54,297 nucleotides of DNA, from assembly GCF_016937535.1 (NCBI RefSeq), contig NZ_JAFHKK010000018.1, positions 1 through 54,297 of the forward strand, given 5' to 3'. This document shows positions 7,687 to 16,943 of the stretch, piece after piece. Under the pieces are notes generated by a model. The model searched no databases. It had not been told where the DNA came from and worked only from the letters and a program-made list of their open reading frames with translations. The translations under genes and the position numbers were made by a program. Position 1 is the first letter of the stretch; each line of letters begins with the position of its first letter. The DNA comes from Sulfurospirillum tamanense. Its GTDB lineage: Bacteria; Campylobacterota; Campylobacteria; Campylobacterales; Campylobacteraceae.

Positions 7687-8357
7687 AAACAGTATTGATG
7701 AGCGGAGGAAGTGGCGGCATTGGGAGTGCTATTCGCGCGACGCTTGAAGCGTGTGGGTACTGTGTGGTAAACATCGGGCGCACGCAGGCCGAAATTGTCT
7801 GTGATCTTCAAGATGCGGTTGGCTTGGAAAAAGCACTAAAAACGTGGCTCAAAACCAACACGGTAGATGTGTTGATTCATTGTGCGGGGGTAGGCGTTTT
7901 TGAGCCCCATGAAACACTTAGTGCTGCAAAAATTAAAACACTAGTTGACACTAACCTCACTGCACCTTTGGTGATTACAAGCGTGTGTTTGCGCGCATTG
8001 TGTCAAACCAAAGGGCACGTGATTAGTATCGCATCGGTTGAGGCGACGCGGCACGCGAAGTATTCTGCGCTTTATACGGCGACCAAAAGTGGGTTGCGAG
8101 ACTTTGGCTTGTGTTTGTTTGAGGAGGTTCGCAAGCAGGGGGTGCGGGTGACAACCATTAATCCCGACATGACAAAAACCCCGTTTTTTGATACATTGCA
8201 TTTTGAGCCAAGCGCCTGCGAAGAGAGCTACTTGCTACCGCAAACCCTTGCTCAAACAGTCAAGCACGTTTTGGAAACCAAGGGCGTTGTGACCGATATT
8301 ACGGTTCGGCCACAACGGGTTGGGATTGCGAAAAAAACCTTTACATGTAAAGGTTAG
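7683..8357 (+). CDS. Short-chain dehydrogenase/reductase
   Basis: 224 residues, classical SDR fold. The nucleotide-binding loop is SGGSGGIG (about residues 7-14), the CAG variant of NNAG follows strand 4, and the catalytic YTATK is near residues 129-133 with the serine in ISIAS. It probably uses NAD(P)H; the substrate is unknown. The ATG overlaps the TGA of the radical SAM gene (ATGA), so the nucleosidase, radical SAM and SDR genes form one operon. The last codons TFTCKG run through a 20-base palindrome, and the stop overlaps the stop of the convergent LysE gene by 4 bases. Confidence 0.85.
   Translation: MKTVLMSGGSGGIGSAIRATLEACGYCVVNIGRTQAEIVCDLQDAVGLEKALKTWLKTNTVDVLIHCAGVGVFEPHETLSAAKIKTLVDTNLTAPLVITSVCLRALCQTKGHVISIASVEATRHAKYSALYTATKSGLRDFGLCLFEEVRKQGVRVTTINPDMTKTPFFDTLHFEPSACEESYLLPQTLAQTVKHVLETKGVVTDITVRPQRVGIAKKTFTCKG
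8336..8355. repeat. 20-base perfect palindrome around TTACATGTAA at a convergent gene junction
   Basis: The sequence reads AACCTT, then the core TACATGTA, then AAGGTT, the longest symmetric copy in the window. It forms the final codons of the SDR gene and abuts the shared stop region with LysE. Confidence 0.9.
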
Positions 8358-8992
8358 CGTTGGGTAAATGCAAGCTTTAATCCCAATGCAACAAAGACGA
8401 AGGCGGAGAGAGTGTTGATGGTTTTGGCAATGCTAGGGTTGCGCATAAGGGCTGCACTTGCTTTGTGCGCCAAGAGACCACATGTGGAAAAGACAAGAAT
8501 GGTTGTGACCATAAATGCAAGACCAAGTTGGACCATTTGCCACGGTACTGCTCCTGCGCTTGACGAAACAAACTGAGGTAAAAAAGCCAGAAAAAACAGG
8601 GATACTTTAGGGTTGAGCACATTCATTAAAAACCCCTTGGCATAAAGGTTTTTAAGACTAAGCGGGGCTGTGTTGTTCTTTTTTGAGTCGATGCGAACAA
8701 GTTCGTTGCGGTGTTTAAAAGCTTGGTACGCTAGGTAAAATAGATACAAAGCACCCGCGTATTTGACAAGATTGAAGGCCAGTGCAGAGGTTTGAAAAAT
8801 CACCGAAATTCCAAGAGCCGCGGCGGTGGTGTGAATGAGCACGCCTGAGGTTAGGCCAAAGGTGGTAGCTAGTGCAGCTTTAGCGCCTCTTGTGATACCT
8901 TGGGTAATAACAAACAAGATGTCTGGCCCGGGACTAAGGGCCAAAAGGGCGGAAGCGCCCATAAAAAGAAGTAAGGTTTCAAGGCCAATCAT
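8354..8992 (-). CDS. LysE/RhtB-family amino acid exporter
   Basis: 212 residues with about six membrane segments. The N-terminal signature MGASALLALSPGPDILFVITQGITRG contains the SPGPD motif of the LysE/RhtB family, followed by the amphipathic segment after helix 3. It probably exports an amino acid or homoserine-lactone-like compound from the cytoplasm. Its ATG overlaps the stop of the upstream GNAT gene by 4 bases, so the two are coupled. Confidence 0.88.
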   Translation of the reverse strand: MIGLETLLLFMGASALLALSPGPDILFVITQGITRGAKAALATTFGLTSGVLIHTTAAALGISVIFQTSALAFNLVKYAGALYLFYLAYQAFKHRNELVRIDSKKNNTAPLSLKNLYAKGFLMNVLNPKVSLFFLAFLPQFVSSSAGAVPWQMVQLGLAFMVTTILVFSTCGLLAHKASAALMRNPSIAKTINTLSAFVFVALGLKLAFTQR

Positions 8993-9453
8993 TGTGAAAA
9001 AACCTCATCATAGATGCGGTAGGGGGTTTTTTTGAGGTTGAGTTTTTGGTAGTGTTCTTGGCTTTGACTATCGTCTTTGTGGGCATAAAGGCGGATACCA
9101 CACACGTTTTCATGCTCTTTGGCCAAAGCGCGCACTTTATTTAAAAGTGCGTCGTGAATCTCCCTGCATGGATCTTGAGCAAGAACAAAAATATCTTGAA
9201 TACAATAAAACAACCCATTGTTCCAATCACTCCATTCGCGGGTTACCATAGTGACGGCAACAATTTCTCCTTCGCGCTCAGCGACAACGTAAAGTCCATT
9301 GTTAAATGAGTCAAATACATAACGCACGCCCGCGGCTGTCACAGGAAGGGAAAGTTGGCGGTTTTCGTTGGCTTTGGCAAAAAAGACATTAAATTCTGCA
9401 ATGCTTGAGGCGTCATCTCTGGTGGCAATACGAACAGAAAAAGGGGTAGACAT
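8989..9453 (-). CDS. GNAT-family N-acetyltransferase
   Basis: 154 residues with the GNAT core: an N-terminal RIATRDDASSIAEFN strand-helix, a central YVVAEREGEIVAVTMV beta hairpin, then FVLAQDPCREIHDALLNKVRALA as the acetyl-CoA binding helix region. It transfers an acetyl group to an unknown amine. GGAGAATCCCC precedes the ATG. It is co-transcribed with the LysE exporter, so it might acetylate the exported substrate; that is inference. Confidence 0.8.
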   Translation of the reverse strand: MSTPFSVRIATRDDASSIAEFNVFFAKANENRQLSLPVTAAGVRYVFDSFNNGLYVVAEREGEIVAVTMVTREWSDWNNGLFYCIQDIFVLAQDPCREIHDALLNKVRALAKEHENVCGIRLYAHKDDSQSQEHYQKLNLKKTPYRIYDEVFSQ

Positions 9454-9515
9454 GGGGATTCTCCTTTGGATTCAAAAAAACGTATGATACCACAAAGGAG
9501 ATTAAGGAAAAAAAG

Positions 9516-9543
9516 AAAAAGAGCCAAAAACTTGGCTCTTTTT
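9516..9543 (-). terminator. Rho-independent terminator of lactate permease
   Basis: AAGAGCCAA (9519-9527) pairs with TTGGCTCTT (9532-9540) around a 4-base loop, extended by A/T pairs. It lies just beyond the permease stop on the minus strand and is followed in that direction by a T-rich run. Confidence 0.8.
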
Positions 9544-9546
9544 GGG

Positions 9547-11238
9547 TTACATCAGTGGGTCAGTAATCCCCAGTACATACATGCCAACAAGGCCGATAAT
9601 ACCAGAAATGATAAGATAGTAGATGGTAGGAATAACTGTTTTGCGCAAGGTTTCCCCTTCGCGATCAAGAAGTCCTACGGTTGCAGAAGCGGCAACGACG
9701 TTATGGATAGCAATCATGTTACCTGCAGCTGCACCAACGGCTTGGAGGGCCACCATAAGGGCTGTTGAGAGGCCTAGGGCTTCAGCAACACCAAATTGGT
9801 ACTGAGCAAGCATCATGTTACTTACTGTGTTGGATCCTGCAATAAACGCCCCAAGCGCTCCCACCCAAGAAGCAAAGAAAGGATAAATATCGCCTACGCT
9901 TTGGGCAACCCATGTAGCCATGGTGATTGGCATACTCGCAAGTTCAGAGCCATTAACGCCAGAGTTGATGAGAATACGTACCAAAGGAATAGTAAAGATG
10001 AGAACAAAACCCGCGCTTAGCAACAATGCGCTAGATTCTTTGAATGCTGATTTTAGCTCGCCACCTTTCATGTTGTGCAAAAAGAACGTTACAAGTGCAA
10101 CAAATACCAAGATACCACCAGGGAGGTACAGGGGTTGAATGGATGCACTTACGCCTGCTTCACCAAGGATGTTTTTAAGGCCAAAGGACCAAGCGGTAAG
10201 CATGCCTTTAAACTCAGCATTAACGCGAGAAAGCACAAGAATAATTGCTACTAGCAAGTAAGGAACCCAAGCCATGGCAAGAGAGATAGGCTTTTTGCCA
10301 GCTAGTGCGTCTAGATTAATCTCAAGTTTTCCAATCCATGCTGTTGGCCACTCGCTAGCAGGAGCAAAATCCCATGTGTTTTTGGGAATCAAAAACCCTG
10401 CTTTGGCAGCTGGAACAACAATGGCAAGGCCTACAAGCGCACCAATGATGGAAGGAAATTCTGCACCTAAAAAAATGCCCGTAAGCACGTAAGGCACTGT
10501 AAAGGCAAGACCACCAAAAATGGCAAAAGGAAGAATAGAAAGACCTTCTGTCCAGGAGCGGTTACGTCCAAAGAAGCGGGTAAGCATCATAATCATAAAC
10601 AGAGGAATCAACGTACCTGTAATGGCGTGCGTGATAGCTGCTTGAGACGTAATGGCTTGAAGGTAAGTGTCCCAGTTGGAGCCTACAGAAAGAAGGCGCT
10701 CACTGATGGTTGCTTTATCAAGTCCCGCATTAATCCCGATAAGAATCGGTGTTCCTACGGCGCCAAAAGTAACAGGGGTGCTTTGAATCATCATCCCAAT
10801 CATAACCGCCGCCATTGCAGGGAAGCCGATGGCGACCAAAAGTGGCGCAGCTACGGCTGCTGGTGTACCAAAGCCTGAGGCACCTTCGATAAACGAACCA
10901 AAAAGCCATGCAATGATAACCACTTGCACACGACGGTCAGGGCTAATGCCATTAAAGCCTGCCTTAATGGTGGTGATGGCGCCTGAGTGCTTGAGGGTAT
11001 TGAGAAGCATGATAGCCCCAAAAATAATCCACAACACGGAAATAGTAATGATGACACCTTGAACCGTAGACGCCAAAACGCGCGTAACGCTCATGTCCCA
11101 CACAAAAATCCCAATCAATGCCGTTGCGAAAAAAACAATTGGCATTGCGCGTTTTGCTGGCATCCGCAGCCCAACAAGCAAGATTCCTGAAAGGATGATT
11201 GGCATTGCTGCAAACAATGCGTACAGACCTAGACCCAT
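9547..11238 (-). CDS. lctP: L-lactate permease (LctP family)
   Basis: 563 residues, about 12 or more hydrophobic segments, full family length. Characteristic segments include [23 protein letters not shown] and [16 protein letters not shown]. It imports lactate (and glycolate in relatives) with protons across the inner membrane, giving carbon and electrons for respiration. AGAAGGAG precedes the ATG. No lactate oxidation genes are adjacent. The 340-base upstream region holds inverted repeats that may be regulatory. Confidence 0.92.
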   Translation of the reverse strand: MGLGLYALFAAMPIILSGILLVGLRMPAKRAMPIVFFATALIGIFVWDMSVTRVLASTVQGVIITISVLWIIFGAIMLLNTLKHSGAITTIKAGFNGISPDRRVQVVIIAWLFGSFIEGASGFGTPAAVAAPLLVAIGFPAMAAVMIGMMIQSTPVTFGAVGTPILIGINAGLDKATISERLLSVGSNWDTYLQAITSQAAITHAITGTLIPLFMIMMLTRFFGRNRSWTEGLSILPFAIFGGLAFTVPYVLTGIFLGAEFPSIIGALVGLAIVVPAAKAGFLIPKNTWDFAPASEWPTAWIGKLEINLDALAGKKPISLAMAWVPYLLVAIILVLSRVNAEFKGMLTAWSFGLKNILGEAGVSASIQPLYLPGGILVFVALVTFFLHNMKGGELKSAFKESSALLLSAGFVLIFTIPLVRILINSGVNGSELASMPITMATWVAQSVGDIYPFFASWVGALGAFIAGSNTVSNMMLAQYQFGVAEALGLSTALMVALQAVGAAAGNMIAIHNVVAASATVGLLDREGETLRKTVIPTIYYLIISGIIGLVGMYVLGITDPLM

Positions 11239-11581
11239 AAGGTACTCCTTCTAATGTAGATTTAAACTAGGGGCATGGTAGCGACCGCACATGACAAAGA
11301 GATGAAGTTGGTATGATATAAAAATGATAAAAATAGTTACATTTTAGTGGAAATTTAAAAACAACCTAGGGAAGCAAAAATGCCCCAAAGGCTTTTAGGG
11401 GATGTTACAAAACGCCCCATGCCCAGATAATTGGGCATTTGACTGGGTTATATTGGTCAAGAGGGAGGGGCAGGGAAAAAGAAAAAGAAAAGCCTTTATT
11501 TAAGGACTTTAGCAAGGAGTCCTTAAATAAAAAAAAGAGAAGCAAAGAAAGTTTTTTAAAAGATGGGTAATTTTGAAACGC
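11239..11581. other. 343-base intergenic region upstream of lctP and downstream of murG
   Basis: No gene is seen. It holds the murG-side terminator (11495-11531) and the hairpin ATGCCCA-GATAAT-TGGGCAT (11419-11438). It also holds a weaker CCCC/GGGG pair near 11383-11400. The last two lie in the probable lctP leader and could be an operator or leader structure, but I cannot name a regulator. Confidence 0.5.
11495..11531 (-). terminator. Strong stem-loop terminator downstream of murG
   Basis: A 14-base perfect stem: TTTATTTAAGGACT (11495-11508) against AGTCCTTAAATAAA (11518-11531) with a 9-base loop. On the minus strand it follows the murG stop by about 50 bases and is followed by a T-rich tract, so it fits a rho-independent terminator. 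Confidence 0.75.
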
Positions 11582-12607
11582 CTAACGGGAGGGTTTTTCG
11601 CGCTCTAGCCACGCCACAATCTCATCCGCCCCACCTTTAGAGAGACAAGCGGGAAGTGCTAAGTTGATGCGTTTAATGTGAGCATTTTCAAGCCATGCTA
11701 GTACTGCTTGTGGAGTTGCTTCCTCTTGGCGCAATAAGCCCCCAAGGTTTTGGTTAGTAAAGGTTTTGGCGTTGTGATACTGATGGTTGCCAGCAGCATA
11801 GGGAAAAGGAATGAAAAGCGTGGGAATGCCCGCTGCACAAAGCTCCCATACACTTCCCGCACCTGCTCTAGCAATGGCGACGTCGGCCTCGTGAAGTTTG
11901 TCATGCAAGACGTTGCTAAAAGCAAATACGTCTGCATCAATGCCGTGCTTGGCGTAGAAATCCATCATTGCCTCAAGCTCGCTTTTGCCACATTGGTGAA
12001 TGATGCGAATACCTTGGTTGTGTAGTATGGGGGCAATGGCTCTTGCTAGCTGATTAATGAAACGCGCCCCTTGGCTCCCTCCTAAAAAAAGAAGTGTTTT
12101 AAGGGTGTCTCTTGCGCGGTATGCTTCAAAAAAGCGTGTTGCAACAGGGTAATTTTTAAGGGGGGAGTGCGCTTCATAAGAGCTAAAAAATGCCTTAGCG
12201 AAGGGGCGCAATAGGCTATTGAGTTTTCCTGTTATGGCATTTTGCTCATGAATATACACAGGAATGCCAAGAGTAAGTGCTGCGAGTGTTGCAGGAGCCG
12301 CCGCATAGCCTCCTACTGAAACAACTTGCAGAATGTTGTGGCGCTTAAGCAAGGCTCTACATGTAAAGAGTTGTTTGAAAATGATCCAAAGTGCTAAGAC
12401 TTTTCCCAGTCCACGTTGGTTTACTACACCCTTGCTGGGGAGAAAAACGGTGTTTTTAAACCCCGGATACCCCTCAAACCATGTTTTGTCCTGGCCGTTT
12501 GTTGAGCCAATATAAAAAGGGCGTATACCACGGGCGTTGTATGCTTCGCACAACGCTTTTGCGATAGAGAGATGGCCGCCTGTTCCCCCGCCTGTAATAA
12601 GTGTCAT
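11582..12607 (-). CDS. murG: UDP-GlcNAc:lipid I GlcNAc transferase MurG
   Basis: 341 residues from ATG 12607, where MTLITGGGTGGHL begins the family and GAGGAATCC lies upstream; the longer frame would extend far into ftsW. GGTGGH (residues about 6-11) binds the lipid I diphosphate, HEQNA and GGSQGARF follow, and AGAGSVWELCAAGIPTLFIPFP is the UDP-GlcNAc site. It makes lipid II on the inner face of the membrane. Its start overlaps the ftsW stop by 4 bases. A near-copy of the repeat (12355-12370) encodes LFTCRAL. Confidence 0.95.
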   Translation of the reverse strand: MTLITGGGTGGHLSIAKALCEAYNARGIRPFYIGSTNGQDKTWFEGYPGFKNTVFLPSKGVVNQRGLGKVLALWIIFKQLFTCRALLKRHNILQVVSVGGYAAAPATLAALTLGIPVYIHEQNAITGKLNSLLRPFAKAFFSSYEAHSPLKNYPVATRFFEAYRARDTLKTLLFLGGSQGARFINQLARAIAPILHNQGIRIIHQCGKSELEAMMDFYAKHGIDADVFAFSNVLHDKLHEADVAIARAGAGSVWELCAAGIPTLFIPFPYAAGNHQYHNAKTFTNQNLGGLLRQEEATPQAVLAWLENAHIKRINLALPACLSKGGADEIVAWLEREKPSR

Positions 12608-13767
12608 GGATTCCTCGCTTTCTTGCTTACCATCAACACCATCCCTATGCCTACACACAGTGCCAAAAGCGAACTTCCGCCGTAACTTAAAAAAGGAACA
12701 GCAATGCCTTTTATGGGAGTGATAGAGGTAATGCCATAGGCATTCATTAAAAATGAAAACACAATCAATAAGCCAATTCCTAAACTAAAAAGATAGTACA
12801 CGCGGTTTTGGCTTCGTCCAGAGATGCGGAAGATGCGGTAAATAATCACAAATATGATGAGTGTAATGCAGACCACGCCAAGCGCACCAATCTCTTCGGT
12901 GATGCCTGCCAGAACGAAGTCGGTGTGCACCTCGCTTAAAAACCCTAATTTAAAAATCCCACTACCAAGCCCTTCTCCAAATAGCCCACCGTGCTTGATA
13001 GCATTGAGGGAGTGGGAGATTTGATAGGGCTCTGGCGCATCCTCTACTCGAAGGGTGGAAGCAATAGATTCGGGAAAAAAAGAGAGGACCATGTTTTGAA
13101 TGGTGGCCCACCATGTCTTAATGCGCAAAATACGATGCTCAGAGCTAACCACCGCTGTGGTAAAAACCAATACCGAACCCAAAATAGCCAAGGAGAAAAA
13201 TTTAAAACTTGTGCCCGCAAAAAAAGCCATAACAGCTAATGTGAGCGCCAAAACAATTACTTGTCCTAGGTCGTTTTGCAAAATAGCAATGAGGTAAATT
13301 ACCAAAATAAATACCCCAATGTAGGGCAAAATTAGCTTAATTTCATCTTTGAGGGATTTTTGCTCTTCGTCGAGCTTGCGCGCAAAGCTCCACGCTAAAA
13401 AATAGACAAAGCCGATTTTAAAAAACTCCACCGGCGCAATGGAAAACCCAGGCAAGCGAATCCACCGCCTCGCTCCTCCTGATTCGGTTACTAAGGACTC
13501 AGGAAGATAGTGCATAAGGCTCATGGTAAGGATGCAGGCAAAAAAGATAAAAAACCCAATGCCCTTGAGGTATTTGTCGGGATTGAGATTGGAAAGGCCC
13601 CACATGATAAAAATACCCACCATGCCTACGGCAAATTGACGAATAAAAAAATGGTACGGGCTGTAGTTGTAAAAAAGTACCGTAAACACAGGCAATGAGA
13701 GAGAAAAAACCACACCTACGCCAATTAAAAAAGAGCAAAGATAAAAGAGGGTTTTGTCTGTTGCCAA
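12604..13767 (-). CDS. ftsW: FtsW/RodA-type peptidoglycan polymerase
   Basis: 387 residues with about ten membrane segments. SEDS-family motifs are GGARRWIRLPGFSIAPVEFFKIGFVYFLAW and the C-terminal IKGIAVPFLSYGGSSLLA. It polymerises lipid II at the division site with a class B PBP. Pairing with murG favours FtsW over RodA. I take the TTG at 13767 as start because AAGGA lies about 10 bases upstream and no ATG fits the N-terminus. It is divergent from flgB. Confidence 0.88.
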   Translation of the reverse strand: MATDKTLFYLCSFLIGVGVVFSLSLPVFTVLFYNYSPYHFFIRQFAVGMVGIFIMWGLSNLNPDKYLKGIGFFIFFACILTMSLMHYLPESLVTESGGARRWIRLPGFSIAPVEFFKIGFVYFLAWSFARKLDEEQKSLKDEIKLILPYIGVFILVIYLIAILQNDLGQVIVLALTLAVMAFFAGTSFKFFSLAILGSVLVFTTAVVSSEHRILRIKTWWATIQNMVLSFFPESIASTLRVEDAPEPYQISHSLNAIKHGGLFGEGLGSGIFKLGFLSEVHTDFVLAGITEEIGALGVVCITLIIFVIIYRIFRISGRSQNRVYYLFSLGIGLLIVFSFLMNAYGITSITPIKGIAVPFLSYGGSSLLALCVGIGMVLMVSKKARNP

Positions 13768-13842
13768 GCAAAATATCCTTAGGTGAATTTCTAGGATTGT
13801 ACCAAAAATGCGTTGAAATCTCCCTAGGCGACTTCTCCTTTA

Positions 13843-13858
13843 TGGAACGAAAATTGCT
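13843..13858 (+). promoter_or_regulatory. Sigma-54 type promoter of flgB
   Basis: TGGAACG-AAAA-TTGCT matches the RpoN consensus TGGCACG-N4-TTGCT at all but one base with exact -24/-12 spacing, about 58 bases before flgB. In Campylobacter and Helicobacter the rod genes are RpoN/FlgSR-controlled, so this is what one would expect. Confidence 0.8.
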
Positions 13859-13882
13859 TTAATTTAGCCGTGCGCCACGGCG

Positions 13883-13892
13883 TTACATGTAA
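13883..13892. repeat. TTACATGTAA element in the flgB leader
   Basis: Perfect 10-mer followed by AG (plus-oriented TACATGTAAAG), between the sigma-54 promoter and the flgB start, so it would be in the 5' untranslated region. Confidence 0.9.
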
Positions 13893-13915
13893 AGCTAATA
13901 GACAAGAGAGACAGA

Positions 13916-14344
13916 ATGGTTACGACACACAAATCTAAGCCACTATTAGAGCAAGCCCTTGCTGCGCGCTCCTTGCGCCAGCAAATGATTGCCAGTAATA
14001 TTGCGAACATTGACACGCCTTTTTATAAGTCGCGTGATGTGGATTTTGAAACCGTGCTCATCCAAAAAGCCAAAGAAATACATGGGATAAAAGAGCCCAA
14101 AGAGCTCAAGATGGCAACTTCCCACGAAAATCACCTCCAAGGAGCTTTTGGCAGTAGTTTTGGCGCGGGAATGATTTATTTGCGTGATGGGCATTTAGCG
14201 CGAAATGATGGCAATACGGTGGATTTGGACGTAGAAACCACCGAAATGAGTAAAAATGCCTTGATGATTGATGCGCTCACCCAAGCCATGAAAAAGAAAA
14301 GCGCAATTTTCAAAAGCGTGCTTGAAGCATCTGGCAAAGTATAA
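13916..14344 (+). CDS. flgB: Flagellar proximal rod protein FlgB
   Basis: 142 residues. The N-terminal rod signature ASNIANIDTPFYKSRDVDFE matches the FlgB/FlgC family ANxANxxTPGYK segment. The C-terminal helix MIDALTQAMKKKSAIFKSVLEA is typical of FlgB. It forms the proximal rod joining the MS ring to the axial structure, exported by the flagellar type III system. It is first in flgB-flgC-fliE behind a sigma-54 promoter. Confidence 0.95.
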   Translation: MVTTHKSKPLLEQALAARSLRQQMIASNIANIDTPFYKSRDVDFETVLIQKAKEIHGIKEPKELKMATSHENHLQGAFGSSFGAGMIYLRDGHLARNDGNTVDLDVETTEMSKNALMIDALTQAMKKKSAIFKSVLEASGKV

Positions 14345-14354
14345 AGGATAACCA

Positions 14355-14849
14355 ATGGCGTATTTAAGCGATTTTGACATTAGCGGGTACGGACTCTCTG
14401 CCCAGCGTTTCCGTATGAACACTATCAGCTCCAACATTGCCAATGCCAACACTACACGCACTGCAGAAGGCGGGGCTTATCGACGTAAAGAAGTGGTGTT
14501 TCGCGCTATTGATTTCAATGAGGCGCTCAATCAAGAAATTAAGAAAAATAATGCCTTCTTGGAGTACGAAAACCCCTTGGATGAAACGCTTTTGCAAAGG
14601 GATGCCAAACCTGCTATAATGAGCGTTATTGTGGATAAAGTAGTGCGTGATGATGGGGATTTTCGCCTAAAGTACGACCCTACTCACCCCGACGCGGATG
14701 CAAAAGGTTATGTGGCGTTTCCCAATATTAATCCCGTGATTGAAATGGCCGATTTGATTGAAGCAACACGTGCCTATCAGGCAAATGTTTCAGCCTTTCA
14801 AAGTGCCAAAACCATCGCCCAAAGTGCGATAGATATGTTAAGAGGATAA
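14355..14849 (+). CDS. flgC: Flagellar proximal rod protein FlgC
   Basis: 164 residues. SSNIANANTTRTAEGGAYRRKEVVF is the N-terminal rod motif, and the C-terminal EMADLIEATRAYQANVSAFQSAK is the coiled-coil shared by FlgC/FlgG proteins. It assembles with FlgB and FliE in the rod. It starts 10 bases after flgB with AAGGATAACC as ribosome site. Confidence 0.95.
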   Translation: MAYLSDFDISGYGLSAQRFRMNTISSNIANANTTRTAEGGAYRRKEVVFRAIDFNEALNQEIKKNNAFLEYENPLDETLLQRDAKPAIMSVIVDKVVRDDGDFRLKYDPTHPDADAKGYVAFPNINPVIEMADLIEATRAYQANVSAFQSAKTIAQSAIDMLRG

Positions 14850-14855
14850 TGACCA

Positions 14856-15149
14856 ATGAATGGAATTAACTCCATCTCCACCCTAGAGATGCTTCAACCA
14901 AAGCAAGAAACCAAGGGCGTTGCCCCAGGGGATGAGTTTGCTAAGGTGCTTGAAAAAACGCTCTCTAATCAAAACACCCTTCAAGAAAACGCAGACAAAG
15001 CGGCTGCGGATATTGCTACGGGTGAGGTGAAAGATTTGCACCAAGCCGCCATTGCCATTGGCAAAGCAGAAACTAGCATGAAGATGATGCTTGAAATTCG
15101 CAACAAAGCGCTCAGTGCTTACAAAGAGATTTTAAGAACACAAGTTTAA
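14856..15149 (+). CDS. fliE: Flagellar hook-basal body protein FliE
   Basis: 97 residues, normal FliE length. The FliE C-terminal segment is AIGKAETSMKMMLEIRNKALSAYKEILRTQV. FliE is the adaptor between MS ring and rod and the first protein exported. It sits 6 bases after flgC and 6 bases before ftsI, so a division gene follows the flagellar operon directly. Confidence 0.93.
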   Translation: MNGINSISTLEMLQPKQETKGVAPGDEFAKVLEKTLSNQNTLQENADKAAADIATGEVKDLHQAAIAIGKAETSMKMMLEIRNKALSAYKEILRTQV

Positions 15150-15155
15150 TCTTGC

Positions 15156-16943
15156 ATGAACCGTCCTTCTTTGGATAGAAAAAAGGCAAAAATCCTCCTC
15201 CTTTTTTCACTTATTAGCCTTGGCTTTATTATTTTTATTGGGACCTTGCTCTATTGGTCACAAATCGATCGCAAGCTCCCGCGCCTTCAAACAAGCCAAA
15301 CCTCTACGGCTTTGCGCGGCACCATCACTAGCCGCGATGGTTTTGTTGTTGCCACCAGTCAAAAACTCTATAAGGCTATGGTAGATACGCGCAACATTGA
15401 CCCCTCTAAGCAAGCACTATTTATCAATCTTTTTTCTTTGTATGCTGACCTTGACCCAAAAGAGATTGCCAAACGCCTTAATTCGGGGCGCGGTAATGTG
15501 GTCCTTTCGTACCAGATTGATGCCAAAAAGGCAGAATACCTACAAGAGCTTGCAGGAAAACTGTACCGACAAGGGGTGTTTCGCACCTATGAAGACCCAG
15601 AAACCGGATTGGCTTTTTTGCGGGGACTTAGTATTTCTGAAAGTGGCGAATACCGCCACTATCCCCAAAGCGATATTTTCACGCCTTTTTTGGGCTACAT
15701 CCGAAAAATAGACCAAGGTCCCATTACAAAAGTTGAGGGCGTCAAGGGCATAGAGGGCCAGCATGAACAGTACTTAAAACCCATTCAAGATGCCCTTTTA
15801 ATCGCCCCTAGGGATATTGGCAATACGTTAATCTTAAATCGAGATTCGGAAGCAAAAAAGCGCATTGATGGCTACGGCATGCGCATAGGTGTTTCGTTGA
15901 AATTACAAAAAATGATTGAGCGTATCCTTGATGAAAAAAAAGAAGAACTTCGTGCCGAGGAAGTTGTTGCCGCGGTGATGAAAAGCGATACGGGAGAATT
16001 GCTAGTGCTAGCCTCTAGTAATCGTTACAATCCCAACGGCATTCGGCGAGAAGATTACGCGTCTTTAAATGCTTCGGCAGTTGAATATGCTTTTGAGCCA
16101 GGCTCCGTGATGAAAACTGTGATGTTTTCGCTTTTGCTTAAAGAAGAAAAAATCAACCCCTTTGATTTGGTGCGCACTTATGGTGGAAAGTACAAACTCG
16201 GCCAACACACTATTCGTGACACCAAAGAGTCTGAATGGCTTAGCGCGGAAGACGTGATTGTTTATTCTTCCAATGTGGGTTCGGTGCAGTTGGCTCAAAA
16301 ACTTGATGCGATTCCTTATTATCAGGGGCTTAAAGATTTTGGTTTTACGGAACGCACGGGAGTGGATTTGCCTTATGAAAACCCTGGAAATATGCCACCT
16401 TTGCAGCGGTTTAATTCGGAAGTATATAAGGGTACAATCGGGTACGGTTATGGGATGCAGGTCAATTTTATGCAAATTCTCAAAGCCTATAATGTGTTTA
16501 ATAACAATGGAAAAATGCTGACCCCACGCCTTGGCTTGGAGTTTCAAGATGCCAGCGGAAAAACGTACCCTATTATGAGACCTCCTGAGGTGGAGGTGCT
16601 TCCTATTGCTGTGGCTAAGCGTGTTAAGCGTGTGCTTGTTAAGGCAGTTCGGCAAGGTACAGGAAAGGTGGTTTCGATGGAGGGGCTCGAAATTGGCGGT
16701 AAAACAGGAACGGCACATATCGCCGAGGGCGGAAGGTATGAAAACCGCTACAATGGGAGTTTTTTTGGTTTTGCCAATGATGCTCAGTCTCAGTACACAA
16801 TCGGCGTGCTAGTGCGAGAGCCCAAGAAGCCTTACCACTATTTTGGCTCATTGAGCGCTGCCCCCATTTTTCGCGCGATTGTGCAAAAAATGGTGGACGA
16901 GCAGTATTTGATTCCTTCTTTAAGCACCCAAGAGGGAAGCTAA
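15156..16943 (+). CDS. ftsI: Penicillin-binding protein, FtsI/PBP3 class B transpeptidase
   Basis: 595 residues. A short cytoplasmic N-terminus and one membrane helix (about residues 12-32) are followed by a PBP dimerisation domain with RGTITSRDGFVVATS. The transpeptidase domain has SxxK in EPGSVMK, SxN as SSN, and KTG in GGKTGTA. It crosslinks septal peptidoglycan with FtsW. It is probably read from the flagellar promoter as well as its own. Its last 24 bases overlap the convergent gene at 16920. Confidence 0.93.
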   Translation: MNRPSLDRKKAKILLLFSLISLGFIIFIGTLLYWSQIDRKLPRLQTSQTSTALRGTITSRDGFVVATSQKLYKAMVDTRNIDPSKQALFINLFSLYADLDPKEIAKRLNSGRGNVVLSYQIDAKKAEYLQELAGKLYRQGVFRTYEDPETGLAFLRGLSISESGEYRHYPQSDIFTPFLGYIRKIDQGPITKVEGVKGIEGQHEQYLKPIQDALLIAPRDIGNTLILNRDSEAKKRIDGYGMRIGVSLKLQKMIERILDEKKEELRAEEVVAAVMKSDTGELLVLASSNRYNPNGIRREDYASLNASAVEYAFEPGSVMKTVMFSLLLKEEKINPFDLVRTYGGKYKLGQHTIRDTKESEWLSAEDVIVYSSNVGSVQLAQKLDAIPYYQGLKDFGFTERTGVDLPYENPGNMPPLQRFNSEVYKGTIGYGYGMQVNFMQILKAYNVFNNNGKMLTPRLGLEFQDASGKTYPIMRPPEVEVLPIAVAKRVKRVLVKAVRQGTGKVVSMEGLEIGGKTGTAHIAEGGRYENRYNGSFFGFANDAQSQYTIGVLVREPKKPYHYFGSLSAAPIFRAIVQKMVDEQYLIPSLSTQEGS

